A stretch of DNA of 64,000 bases. It comes from Dryas octopetala. Its lineage: Eukaryota > Streptophyta > Magnoliopsida > Rosales > Rosaceae. The translations under genes were made by a program, and so were the position numbers. This document shows, in pieces, positions 1 to 11,249 of the stretch; position 1 is the first letter of the stretch; each line of letters opens with the position of its first letter. The notes beneath the pieces were generated by a model. That model did no database searches, was not told where the DNA came from, and saw only the letters and a program-made list of their open reading frames with translations. Where the stretch lies: the NCBI GenBank assembly GCA_963921425.1, contig OY992840.1:1304501-1368500 (forward strand). Direction: 5' to 3'.

Positions 1-163
1 GAATACCCAAAAAAATTCATATATCTCTAAAATAAAAAGTCATAACTCTGGAAACACTTCAATACAGAGGCGAAAGTTTGACAGTAATACTCTGCATAGG
101 TTGATATCAATTTATCAACTATCAAGAATACTATTGCTTCATCCACCTTTAATATTGAATTAA

Positions 164-352
164 TTAACTAACAAAATGATATTTCTCTTCATCCCATTGT
201 TTCCATTCTTCAATATTTGGTTCATCAGCCCCAATCTCATTGGTAAAGGGTTGCAAGCTTTGCCGCCAGTCATTCAAAAGACCAGCAGTTTCATCATTGT
301 TGGTGGCAATCACAGATCCAAAAGGAACAGAATCAACATCACCACCAACCAT
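164..352 (-). CDS. Probable last exon of unrecognised gene
   Basis: This open frame of about 60 codons ends with the acidic and aromatic stretch EEWKQWDEEKYHFVS before a stop at 164. Its composition looks like real protein (DSVPFGSVIATNNDETAGLL) and it is not low complexity. It is read in the same direction as the two good exons at 2109-2323, so I infer it is the C-terminus of that gene, separated by poorly resolved introns. An in-frame TGA lies directly upstream of the first ATG, so the exon must begin inside this interval or the fragment is a separate small ORF. I do not recognise the family. Confidence 0.35.
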   Translation of the reverse strand: MVGGDVDSVPFGSVIATNNDETAGLLNDWRQSLQPFTNEIGADEPNIEEWKQWDEEKYHFVS

Positions 353-499
353 TCACTACCAGATCACAATAATTTTCTACCTGGCTGCAAATCTCACATT
401 CTTCTACTACAGAAACAACACCTGTATTGTATAGGAACCACTGAATATAGCCACAGATACAAGAAGATACAGAAAAGTAGATACACCAACCTTTTGAAG

Positions 500-532
<33 letters not shown>

Positions 533-2108
533 AGAACCAATTATTTATTATATAATTTTAATTAGAAAATAAATACATGCAATTTTATATATATCATTAG
601 AGACAGAATTCCTATTACTTTGGCTGGATTATTCGTAACTACATATTTACAACACAGACTTGGTGATCAGTTGGATCTTTTATTAATTAAGATCTCTTTT
701 TTGTATTTTTTGATTGACCTCCTACTTCCTTTAATCCACAGGAGGTCAAATTTAGATTGCTGTTCAATAATAACAAATATCAAATGGTGGAGAAACAACC
801 TATGGTCCTTGAAACCAAGTCGTAACAATCCCCCTACAACAAGGAGTCCCTGGTTCAACTGCTAATGGAGTAGAAACATGAGAACTTGAAAAGAGGGGAG
901 GGGTTCAGGGGAAGGAGAGGCCTACACCCTATATTGTGTAGCCTAGCCATTGTGCCAAAGGAAACGAAAAGAAGAAAGTACAAAAACTTGAAAGAATAAC
1001 TTAATATGAAGGAAGAAAAGAAAAATAAAAGAACAACTTTAACATGAAAACACTCAAAGACTGCTTTAACAGTTTTCCATTCAACATGCCTGAAAGGCTG
1101 AAATTCAAATGTAGATTTTTACTCGTAGAGTTCCATACACAAGTCATGAGCAGGATTAAAATGGACAGAGAAAAAACCATACCAAAGTTCCAATTAAAAG
1201 AAAAAAAGTAGACAGAAAATAAAGGATAAAACAGTCAATTCAAGGGGAGAGCCTGTGTTTAATCCTTACACCAAGACCAACTTTGATAAACATCAATAAA
1301 TATAGCATGCCAGTCACACTGAGAGAGGAGGATAGAACAAACTCTTCAGTATAATAACTTACCAATTCCCCCTCAAATATAGAATGGGTTTTGTTAATTC
1401 ATTTACATAAAATCACTCAAAAAGATGCTTTTAACCTGACACTTTTAGAATTGGTCACCCAAATCAAGGTCATCAAAGCTGGGCTTTACTAGTGTCAACT
1501 GTCATGATATTGAACAAAGTAAAGAAAAAAATGTAGAGGTAACGATCAACCATACTCATGACACTCGCAAATTTTTACTAACACATCCTAAAACTAACCC
1601 ATTAATGAGTCCAATATCTCTGCAAATGGAACCATTTTAGTCCAACACATTTCCCTATCCTCCATAACCTGAATTTTTCCCCTTCTATTTTATTCTTGGA
1701 CATTTCAAAAATGTCCCAATATTCTGGAATAGCTGAACAAAAAATCAGCATAACGATAATTTATACAAGTAACAATGACTAAGATGAACATACAACTCTA
1801 AAAAACAAATTAGGATATTGCTTATAAATGCTACACAAGCATCAATTATCATGTCAATCTCTGGAATTGGAGGAACAATTTGGGTTTCAGCCTCTAAATT
1901 AAATCAAACGCAAAGATGCTCCACAGTGAAGATGTCTTTATCTTCTTACTTACCAACTAACAAGTTTAATCAACGAAAGAACCCAACCTCTTTAGTCATC
2001 AATATTGTCGAGCATTAAACTTCAGGACTAAAAACAAGCGAATTCCCAGAAACAAAAGAAAAAAAAAAAATCAAAAGCACATGAAATTGGAATCTGAATT
2101 TGACTTAC
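353..2108 (-). other. Introns and unresolved exons of the first gene
   Basis: AT-rich sequence between the clear N-terminal exons and the likely C-terminal exon. It contains a 30-base T run at 502-531. On the minus strand around 1815-1890 there is a short plausible coding stretch (ETQIVPPIPEIDMIIDACVA) that may be an internal exon, but I could not match its splice phase to exon 2. Nothing else is supported. Confidence 0.3.
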
Positions 2109-2323
2109 ATTGTAGACAGCAAGCGAGACGGTCCAGTTGGGTCATAGTTGATGAGTATAGCAGCTTTTAACGGCTGACCTACACAACATTTCAATGCATT
2201 AAACCCAAAATTTTCAAACTTATCACACACTCACACAATGCTCCGAAGTGAGCACTCACCAGAAGAGCCAACGTTGAGAGAAGCCCACTTGTCCCAGGAT
2301 TTATGTACAAAACCCCAATCCAT
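2109..2323 (-). CDS. First two exons of unrecognised plant gene
   Basis: The start ATG is at 2323-2321. Exon 1 (2323-2260) encodes MDWGFVHKSWDKWASLNVGS and ends at a GTGAG donor. Exon 2 (2178-2109) follows a GTGTAG acceptor in the matching phase, encodes QPLKAAILINYDPTGPSRLL and ends at a strong GTAAGT donor. The phases join cleanly, which supports a real gene. I do not recognise the family and assign no function. Upstream (2361-2400) lies a CT microsatellite of the kind common in plant 5' leaders. The rest of the gene runs toward position 1. Confidence 0.55.
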
Positions 2324-2360
2324 TTTGCCTACTTACGGAAATCGTAAAACCCTGATGCGC

Positions 2361-2402
2361 TCTCGCTCTCTCTCTCTCTCTCTCTCTCCCCCTCTCTCTC
2401 TG
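2361..2402. repeat. CT microsatellite in presumed 5' leader
   Basis: A nearly pure CT run about 40 bp upstream of the minus-strand start codon at 2323. On the transcribed strand it is a GA tract in the likely promoter or 5' UTR. Confidence 0.7.
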
Positions 2403-2547
2403 TGGTATATACGGCGTTTGTTGTAGGCACCGTGCTGGACTATATTGGAATCCAGTAATCTGGACTTAGGCGATGTCCTTCGTTTGATCAAAATTAGGAA
2501 ACCGGATAATCAAAAGGACCGTGGAAATTAGCACCATTGGTTCATTT

Positions 2548-2945
2548 TAAGAAATTACACTATTAATCTATTTATTTTTCACTTAATTTTATATTAGTTT
2601 ACTTTTTTTATTTTTCATTTTATATTGATTCACTAACTTTGTGACGTATTTCATTATGGTCCAAATTGTCAAATTAGCACAAATGGTTGTCTATTTTAAT
2701 CATGTACCACACATGTAAGAACGCTATTGTGGACCAATATGAAACTAAGTGAAGAATTAGTAGACCACAATAATGCCTTATGTGCGGAGCACATTACTAA
2801 AATATATAGTCATTTGTGTTAATTTGACAGTTTGGATCACAATGAAAAACATCACAAAATTAGTGGACCAATATGATATGGAAAAAAAATCATGGATCAA
2901 TATGAAATTTTCTAAAGAAAAAGTAGATCAATGATGCAATTTCCT
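2548..2945. mobile_element. Foldback MITE-like element
   Basis: The two halves are imperfect inverted repeats. The left arm motif ATGGTCCAAATTGTCAAATT pairs with AATTTGACAGTTTGGATCAC on the right, and the outer motif around ATTACACTATTAATCTA pairs with TAGATCAATGATGCAATT. No ORF lies inside. This is typical of a non-autonomous terminal-inverted-repeat element. I could not fix a target duplication, so the ends are approximate. Confidence 0.55.
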
Positions 2946-3136
2946 CTAATATATTTTGTGTGGCTGTCCACAAATAGGAAAACTAGAGGTTTCTTTGTGA
3001 TTTTATTTATACACATTTTATACATATTATACAATTTTATACACATTTTAGATGATAAAATTAATATTAACCTAGCTATATTTTTATTTTAGACCCAATA
3101 TTTTATATAACCCTATGACCTATATTATATATATAA

Positions 3137-3531
3137 GGGATTAATACCATTTTGCTCTCCCGACTATTACACTTGTATCAGTTTGCTCCCCAGACTTCTA
3201 ATTTGGAAAATTAAGGACTCTGACTTTTTCAATTTTGCCAATTGAGGTTCTTTTGTCAATTTACACATTTTTTATCCAAATCTTTGAGGGCAAAATGGTC
3301 CCTTCCAATTAGATCTTATCATTTTTTCCTCATGCATCATTTTTCCTCTTTTATTTCTTGCTAAATTTTGCTTGATCATCTCGACATTTTAGATGAAAAA
3401 TGTATAAATTGACGGAATAACCTTAATTGGCAAAATTGAAAAAGTCAGGGTCCTTAATTTTTCAAATTAGAAGTCTGAGGAGCAAACTGATACATGTGTA
3501 ATAGTCTGGGGAGCAAAATGACATTAATCCC
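3137..3531. mobile_element. Mutator-like foldback MITE, 395 bp
   Basis: The termini are GGGATTAATACCATTTTGCT and its near-perfect inverted copy, and the arms pair over most of the length. A perfect 9 bp duplication TATATATAA flanks it (3128-3136 and 3532-3540), the size expected for Mutator superfamily insertion, although the target is itself AT-simple. There is no coding sequence. A truncated relative of the right end lies at about 28150-28196. Confidence 0.8.
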
Positions 3532-3716
3532 TATATATAATAATGTTTTAGTATATAATTTTAGTTATACTTATACCCTATATAATAAAATCAATATATT
3601 CTATTTCTATATACTCTATAGTCTATATATATAAAATAATGTTTTATGTATGTAAAGTTATATATAAACTTATATAAAGTTATAAACTAGTTAGTATATA
3701 GTTATATATAAACTAT

Positions 3717-4117
3717 CAGCTTCCTTCTGTTAAGGTATACCTCAACTTATTTATGTTGAGGTATACCCTATTGGGGCCCACACGAGTCGTTTTGTGTCAA
3801 TCCGAACCGTTCAATTTTTACATCTCCATAGATAGATCATCTTTGCAAAAAATTAGCCAAATCGGAAATCATTTGCCTATCTAACTTTGATCAAATAAAT
3901 GGACGAACCAAATATTTTCGATGAAACCGTCCATTTGTTTCATCAAAGTTAGATAGGCAAATGATTTTCGATTTGGCTAATTTTTTATAAGGATGATCTA
4001 TCAATGAAGATGATCCTTGTGAACGGTTTGGATCGACACAAAACGACTCGTGTGGGCTCCAACAAGGTCATACCTCAACATAAATAAGTTGAGGTATACC
4101 TCAACAGAAGGAGCCTG
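3717..4117. mobile_element. Long-TIR foldback MITE, 401 bp
   Basis: The left end CAGCTTCCTTCTGTTAAGGT is mirrored by the right end, which reads CAGGCTCCTTCTGTTGAGGT on the minus strand. The arms pair almost completely, including a nested small palindrome (GGTATACCTCAAC...GTTGAGGTATACC). A 10 bp duplication TATAAACTAT flanks it (3707-3716, 4118-4127). The long TIRs and 9-10 bp duplication suggest a Mutator-like origin. No ORF is present. Confidence 0.8.
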
Positions 4118-5453
4118 TATAAACTATAGTAGTAATTAGTATAGTTATAAACTTATATATAGTTATAACTTATAATCTTGTATATAGTACGTTATATAGT
4201 TATATAAGTTATTATACTTCTAGGGTAATAAGTTATTATACTTCTAGGGTATAAAGTTATTATATAAGTTAAACTAGTTAGAAGTTATATAAAGTTATAA
4301 GCTTAATTGTTAATATCCTAATACTAATTTAGTAATTTTCTGTTTTGGCCAATCCCTAATCCCTAATCCTAATGTTTTTTTTTTTTTTTTTTGCCAAACC
4401 CCAATCTGCCCAAACTCCAAACGAAACCCAATCTGCCCAAACCCTAAACGAAACCCCATTGCCCAAACCCCAAATAACTAAAACAGAAAAAAATTAAAAA
4501 AAAACCAAACAAATAGACCAAAAACAAAAAGAAAAAAAATTACAAATCACTAAAACTGGAAAACCCTAAACTGAAAATGAAAAGTGAAAACTCACCTAGA
4601 CCTCAAACTCCAAGCCTCTCTCTCGCGCCGCCCTCTATCTCTTACTCAGACACTCATCTCCCCCACTTTGTGACTCTAACTCTTTCATTTCTCATCTCTC
4701 TCACTCTCTCACTCTCTCGCTTCTCATCTATCACACTTTCTCAGTCTCTCGCCTCTCATGATCTCATCTCTCACTCTCTCATCTTTGTCAAAGGTCGCAG
4801 CTTCAAGGTATGTCCTCTCACACTCTCATCTCTTGTCTCTCATATCCCACCCTCTCATTTTTGTCTCTCATCTCTCACGGGTTAGCATGAATTGAATCAA
4901 TTGATTTGGGGTTAAACTGTTAATAGTGCATTTTATAATGAGTTTAATTTAAGGTTCTTTTTTTATTTTATTGTAGGATTGGTTGCTTATATTTCAAATT
5001 GTGATTCAATTTGTGATTAATTGAAATAGTACTTTGAATGAAGTGCTTTTACATATATTTAGTGTCTACAGCTTTGTTGTTTTTGAATTAAATATTAGGA
5101 TTGTAAAAGATGGATGATATATGGTTGATTGAGTCACCAAAAGATCCAAAACTAATTAAATTAGATGAATGGTTGCAGCCTACATTTTTAGTGAGCGTGT
5201 GTTGCTCACTTTTAACAAAATAGTCTTTCAATTCATAGCATGGCATTGTTTAATGATATCAATGCTCCACCAATACAATTTCCATACATGTTCTAGTGAA
5301 GGGAAAATAACAACTACCTACAGCATAAGTGAGCAGCAAAACTGGACAGTTTTTGTCTACAAGTACTTCCACCATATATTCATTGATTTGGGTGTCCTTA
5401 CTCCTTAGCTTGTTTGTCTTTCCATCTTGTACAACCAACATGATAGTAGTGAC
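4118..5453. other. Intergenic, low-complexity
   Basis: AT-rich sequence followed by an A/C-rich stretch with repeated AAACCC-like words (4395-4470) and a CT-rich block (4610-4880) that resembles a plant 5' leader but is followed by no supported gene. Probable remnants of transposon leader sequence. Confidence 0.4.
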
Positions 5454-8400
5454 TAGGGCTGGGATTTTATGCCAAAAATCGAAAATTACCGACAACCGAC
5501 CCAGCATTATGCTGAAAATTACCGAAAATTTCGGTTATCGATACCGATACTCGGTTTTCATACCGATACCTATGATTTTAGTAACGATACCAGTTCACAA
5601 AACCCGGTATCGACGGTATACCGATACTGACCGTAGATTGAAAAAATATAATTAAAATAATTTATTTTTATACATTTCTATACTATATCGATATACCCTA
5701 AATAAAAATACTAAAATACTAAATACCTTTCTATATAATTTCTAATTTTATATAATACATTTCTAATTTTCTATAATTTATAAACCCTATAACTTATTAA
5801 CTTATATGTTTTTTAATTTATTTAATACATTTCTATATAAAAACTAATTAAAAATATCCTAAACCCTAATATTATACTAAATTATAAACCCTATATAGTA
5901 TATGTATATCATATCTCATACTAAATTACTAATTTCTATACCCTAATAGTCTAATACTATAAATTTATACTTCATAGATTTATAATTGGTAACTTAGAGT
6001 TTTGTATATAGTATATAGTATAATACTATAATATGGTATAATATGTATAATATGGTATAATCAATGAATAAAATTTCGGGTTTCAAGGAAATTTCGATGG
6101 AAATTTTGACAGAAATTTCAAAGATTTTTAAATTTCGACAAAAATTAGACGGAAACGACGGAAATTGTTATCAAAATACGGAAATTTTGAATGAAACTTT
6201 ATTATATGTTTATTTAACATATTATCTACTACATTGATAAAAAAACATTGAAAAAACCAAATTATATGGTAGATTTCATGTGATATGTGATGAATATAAT
6301 GCGCGTTGTACTGTTAAAAAAATGCTTCACTAATTAATAATTACATAATGAAATTACACGAATAAATCACCAATGTGGCAATAGAAAGTAGCAAGCTTAC
6401 TCAAAGGGACTTGGAAATGGTTTTCGATAGTCAAATTGAGCTGAATTGGGTTAAAAGAGAACTAACTCGGTGGCAGCAGCGGCGATAGCGATTTACCTAA
6501 AATTTCAATTTCACAAATTCTCCAAATTGGAAAACCAAACATTAAGGGAATGAAACCCCATGGTGGGGGAATACATTTTTTTTTTTTCATAATTTATATT
6601 TACAACTAAACGAAACACCAAAATGGTCAAATCAAACCCCAAATAAAATCTCAAACCTTTTTTTTTCTTTCCAATTGCCTAAAGACTCTAAACCTCGATC
6701 AACCCTAAAAAAAAAATTTTTCTTTCCTTTTCTCTTCTTTCTTTTTTTTTTCTTTCCCTTTTTTTTTTCTTTTCTTTTCTTTTTCTTTTTTTTTTCTTTC
6801 CTTTTTTTGTTCTTTTTTTTTTTCTTTCTTTTCTTTCCTTTTCTCTTCTTTCTTTTTTCTTTCCTTTTCCTCTTCTTCCCCTTGACTTTGGTCTTCGTCT
6901 TCCAGTGGTGGTCTTTGTCTTCCACATTTTTCTTTCCTTTATATTTTTCTCCCCCTTCACTTCCAGTTTTTCTTCTCTTTGTTTATCTCTCCTAGTCCCT
7001 CACTCCCTCCTCCTTCCTAATCTCTCTCTTCCCTCTCCCACGCCCGATCTCCTTCTCTTCCTCTTCTCCCCTCCGCGGATCTCTTCTCTCCCTCCGACGA
7101 CGGCGCGCTGCTGCAGCTTCCTCTCCGATCTCTTTTCTCCCTCCGGAGATGGTGCTCTGCCTCCGCCTCCCCTCTCTCCCTCCGGTCTCTGCATCGAAAG
7201 TTTCGCCGAAATTTCGAGGATTTCGGAAAATTTCGGCGAAATATTTCAAAATTTTTCGAAATCCTCTTGATATGGTGTTAAAATTTCCTTACCTCTAAAA
7301 AACGAAATTTCGCCGAAAATTTCGAAATTTTACTCCTTGGGTATAATATGATAATATTAGTAATTTAATTAGTATATTGTATAATATGATATAATATAGT
7401 AAAATATGGTATAATATATTAATATCAATATGGACTATTTATGATTTATGTAATTACCTCAATCATAAATGTATAATATGGTATAATATATTATTATTAG
7501 TATATGGTATTAGTCATTTAGCCAACAGCCCTATTAGGTAATATACTAATGTAGTATACATTATACTAATAATGTAATATACTAATATAGTATATACTAA
7601 ATAGTAAATAATATATAGTTCTATATATAACTTATATTATATACTATATACTAAACAGTATATAGTATTTACTAATATACTATAAAAGTATAAAGTAGTA
7701 AAGTAATATAGACTATATAGTATTAACTATTAAGTATATACTATATACATTAATACATTATAGAAGTATAGAGTATAGGCTATACTGCTATAGTGCTATA
7801 CCCTAAGGTTTAGGATATAATTAATGATATAAATTAAAAAACATATAAACTATTAAGTATTAACTATATACTATAAAAATTTAAAAAACATATAAATTAT
7901 AGGGTTTAGTATTTATAAGTTATAAGTTATAAATTTATAGTATATACTATATAGTAAGTTAGTAACTAGTAACTAGTTAACTACTAACTATAAGTATAAA
8001 CTATAAACTATATACTATAAATTTAAAAACATATGTAATAAAAAAAAAAAAACTTCAAACTCCAATTGAAATTTGACCCCAAAAAACCCTAAACCCTAAA
8101 CCCCAAAGTCCAAACCCCAAACAAAACCCCAAAATACCCTAATCCTATTATTCATAAATTCCTAATTTCATAATGTCTAAAATCTAAATAAGAAATGAAT
8201 TAAAAAAAAAAAACCACTTAAACAAAATTCAAAACTCAAAACAACATATTTTTTTTTGGTTCACTCTCAAAGTCTCTCTCTCCTCCTTCCCGCGACACCT
8301 TCTCTCCTTAGTCCGGCGTGACGCCGGCGAGCTAGGCGGCGAGACCACCACCAAACTCTCCCTTTCTTCCTCCTCTCCCTCCCCATGGAATTCTCTCTCC

Positions 8401-8771
8401 CATATCTCTTCTCTCTCCTCCCTCCCCGATCACTTCTCTCTTCAATCTATCGCCTTCCGACAACGGCTGGTGACGAGGTCGAGCTCATCATGCTCGACTA
8501 CTCGCCTCCTCCTCCCCTCTCTCCCTTTGGTCTCCGCCCACTCGAAACCCCCTCTGTCTCGCCGCCTCCTTTGGTTTGAATTTATGGGTTTTGCTGCTAG
8601 TGGGTTTGCCGAGTATCGTTCTGATACCGCCTAGCTCCGACCGATGCCGAATGCATCGGATTCCGACTACCGTCGGCACGATATCAGGGTCCAAAATCCT
8701 CCCTCTGCTCATTCTCGGTCGGAAGTCGGTATGTGGGTTTCGGTACGGTTACCGTGCCGAACCCACCCCTA
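5454..8771. mobile_element. hAT-type element, 3.3 kb, non-autonomous
   Basis: Termini TAGGGCTGGG and CCCACCCCTA form short inverted repeats, and a perfect 8 bp duplication GTAGTGAC flanks the element (5446-5453 and 8772-8779), which is diagnostic of hAT insertion. Subterminal sequence is rich in CGGTA/TACCG words, typical of hAT transposase-binding arrays. No transposase is recognisable. The interior holds another hAT element (6062-7339), AT-rich filler and a CT-rich leader-like block at 8260-8560. It appears mobilised in trans. Confidence 0.8.
6062..7339. mobile_element. Second hAT element nested inside the first
   Basis: The left end CAATGAATAAAATTTCG and the right end, read on the minus strand as CAAGGAGTAAAATTTCG, are inverted repeats. 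The flanking 8 bp duplication GGTATAAT is perfect (6054-6061, 7340-7347). Subterminal regions are full of AAATTTCG/CGAAATTT words in both orientations. A pyrimidine tract (6655-6900) and a CT-rich GC block (6980-7190) occupy the core. No transposase is seen, so it is non-autonomous and younger than its host element. Confidence 0.8.
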
Positions 8772-8779
8772 GTAGTGAC

Positions 8780-9294
8780 TATATATAGCTAGGGTGGCAA
8801 TTTCCGATCCAAATCAAAACTAGTAACTGCTAACTCAATAGCTATAAAAAAAATTGGTAACTTTAGGTGGAAAATGTTGTACTGTAAATGTGTAATTCTT
8901 GGTTTCTTCCCATTATTTAATTTCTTTTATTCATTGTGAGAGATGTCTCATTTGGGCTCATTATTGAGGCATGGCTCATGAAAGAGTCTCCCATTTTCCA
9001 GTGTTCAAACTTGGACGTGTGAATTGATGGGTATTGACTTCGCGAAAAGCATCACATGATTTCTAGCTGGTGAAATATATGTGTTCTATTAACCTCTTTT
9101 AGATCGTTCGATTGTAATTACTTTTGAAAATGTTCACATGTTAGCTAGTTAAGCTGTTCTACTGTTCATGGCCAAAAAAAAGATGTTCTACTTTTAAAAT
9201 AAAGATCTAATTTTATTAAACTGGGATATAATATTAATTAAATTAGATTCTGATTTCAATCCTTTAACTCTATGAATATATATATATATATATA
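8780..9294. other. Intergenic with hAT end fragment
   Basis: The words TAGGGTGGCAATTT at 8789-8802 resemble a hAT terminus without a partner. The rest is AT-rich and ends in a TA microsatellite (9275-9294). No gene seen. Confidence 0.4.
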
Positions 9295-9800
9295 GAAGAG
9301 TGCTCTAAAGCTAACCAGTTAGCAAGTTAATACGAAGCTAACTATGCTTTTGGACCCCACCACATCATTAATCTCATAATCCGAACTATCAATTATTTAG
9401 GCCATATTTCAAAAATTATTATTGCAAAAAATCAACTAAATCGAAAATCATGTAATCATCTAATTGAGATCAAATAAATAAACGATCAGTATTTTCGATA
9501 AAAGCATAGAAATAGTTGTTATTATAATCAAATGACTAAATGACTTCTGATTTTAGAGATTTTTTATAGGAATGATCTTTGAAGGAGGGCCTAAAAAATA
9601 AACGGTTCAGATTTTGAAATTATATTGTGTAGTAGGCCCAACATAGTGGTTAGTTTTGTATTAACTTACTAACTGGTTAGTTTTAGAGTATTATATAGAA
9701 TAATTGATGGTTCGAATTATGAGATTAGTGATGTGGTGGGCCCAAAAACATGATTAGCTTCGTATTAACTTACTAAATTGTTAACTTTAGAGAACTCCTC
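9295..9800. mobile_element. Foldback MITE with duplicated right arm
   Basis: The left end motif CTCTAAAGCTAACCAGTTAG is mirrored by the right end, which reads CTCTAAAGTTAACAATTTAG on the minus strand. The internal arm motif AATCTCATAATCCGAACTAT also pairs. The right arm occurs twice in tandem (about 9600-9690 and 9700-9800). It is bordered by AT dinucleotide runs on both sides, which hides any target duplication. Confidence 0.65.
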
Positions 9801-9869
9801 ATATATATATATATATCTAAGTACACTATTATTTGTAGATATATTAACATAATTTACGTAGATACATTT

Positions 9870-10770
9870 AATCTACTAACATTTGCATTCATAATGTAGT
9901 AATTATGTACATGATAGATAAAAGAGTTTTGGGGGAATACTTTCAGTTGGACCTTTATTTTACTTTCTAACACAACCAAGTTAATGAAGATTGGAGGTTT
10001 TCTCTAGAATGTTCCAGTGAAAGACATACGTGGGGCATGAGTTTGTGGCTGGGTTACTATCGCCGGGGTGGTCGCCGGAGTATGTGGTTGCAGAGATAGT
10101 GATTGTTGCAGAGAAATGGAGTATGTACGTGGTCGCAGAGAAAGGGAGTATGTTGTCGCTGAAGTGTGCGGCAGGGGGAGTGTTGCAGGGGGGAAGTGGT
10201 GCGGCAGGAGGAGGGGAGGGGGATGGCAGAAGGAGGAGGGGTGGTGGAACGGGTAGAGGGAAAGATAAGTGTTGCAGAGGGAGGTGGTGCGGCACGGGAA
10301 GGTGGATGGGAAAAGGGAGGGGTGTGTAGTGTATTTTCACATTAGAGTAAATTTATAATTTCACTAATTAAGTAATAGAGGTGTGCAAAAAAAAAAAAAA
10401 AAAAAAGGTGTGCAAATAGCAACACTCTATATATATTAGAAGCAAAAATCTACTTACATATACATTCATAATTTAGTAACTATGTACATGATAGATAAAA
10501 GAGTTTTGGAGCCTGGGGTTCCCGGAAGGGTTCCTCGTGCGAATTTCTCCGAAAACACTAATTTCCTCGTCGGAAAAATAAAATTTACTTAAAAATCTAC
10601 TTACATATACATTCATAATTTAGTAATTATGTACATGATAGATAAAAGAGTTTTGAAGGAATATTTTCAGTTGGACCTTTATTTTACTTTCTAACACAAC
10701 CAAGTAAATGAAGATATATTGGAGGTTTTCTCTAGACTGTTCCAGTGAAAGACGTACTTGGGGGCATGAG
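9870..10770 (+). repeat. Local direct duplication upstream of ELIP
   Basis: A block of about 165 bp at 9877-10038 (words such as GTACATGATAGATAAAAGAG and GGAGGTTTTCTCTAGA) recurs at 10603-10767 with about 95% visual identity, and a third short piece occurs at 10464-10509. Between the copies lies a G-rich stretch (10039-10330) and an A run. The arrangement suggests tandem duplication followed by insertion. No gene is supported here. Confidence 0.75.
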
Positions 10771-10799
10771 TGCTGTGTCATGATTCATGAACATTGTAG

Positions 10800-11120
10800 A
10801 ATGTGCTACACGTACTGCTACACGTACACTACTCGTAGTCGTAGCCAAAACTGGGCCAAGTGATTGGTGCTGTTGTGCATTGTGGTGTGTGAGGAAGCCA
10901 CGTACGTACGACTCTCATAGCAGTTACCAGCTGCACCCCCACGTACTATGCGCTACTGCCAAAGCAAACGAGCCAGCTAGGATATGATCGATGTGGTGCC
11001 AAATTATGCACCGTTGAGGTTGAGCTTGAGGTTGAGCTATTCCCCAACTAGCTAGGGGCTCGGCCCACTAGGCCCATTACACTCTATATAAAGCCACTGG
11101 AAGGCATGCAACTAATTCCA
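10800..11120 (+). promoter_or_regulatory. ELIP promoter: TATA box and ACGT cores
   Basis: A TATA box TATATAAAG is at 11085-11093, about 157-165 bp before the start codon. Five ACGT cores lie upstream (10810, 10822, 10900, 10904 and 10941), several in CACGTA context. ACGT elements are known binding sites for HY5-type bZIP factors that drive light induction of ELIP genes. Their use here is inferred from position. Confidence 0.6.
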
Positions 11121-11249
11121 CAGTGAAGAGAACTAACATATATATATATACGTCTTCAAATCAATACTTACGCATCTAGCAAGCTTCTTAATACGTACTG
11201 CACTGCATCAATTTGGGTTTTTAGTACGTGTTTGATATTCAAGAAAGCA

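Noticed and set aside
3535..3720. Possible AT-rich origin or matrix attachment region
   Set aside because: Only base composition supports it; TATA-type simple sequence is common across the window.
4395..4470. Interstitial telomere repeat
   Set aside because: AAACCC-like words occur but not as a regular AAACCCT array.
6632..6995. Lys/Phe-only frames on both strands
   Set aside because: Translation of a pyrimidine tract inside a hAT element.
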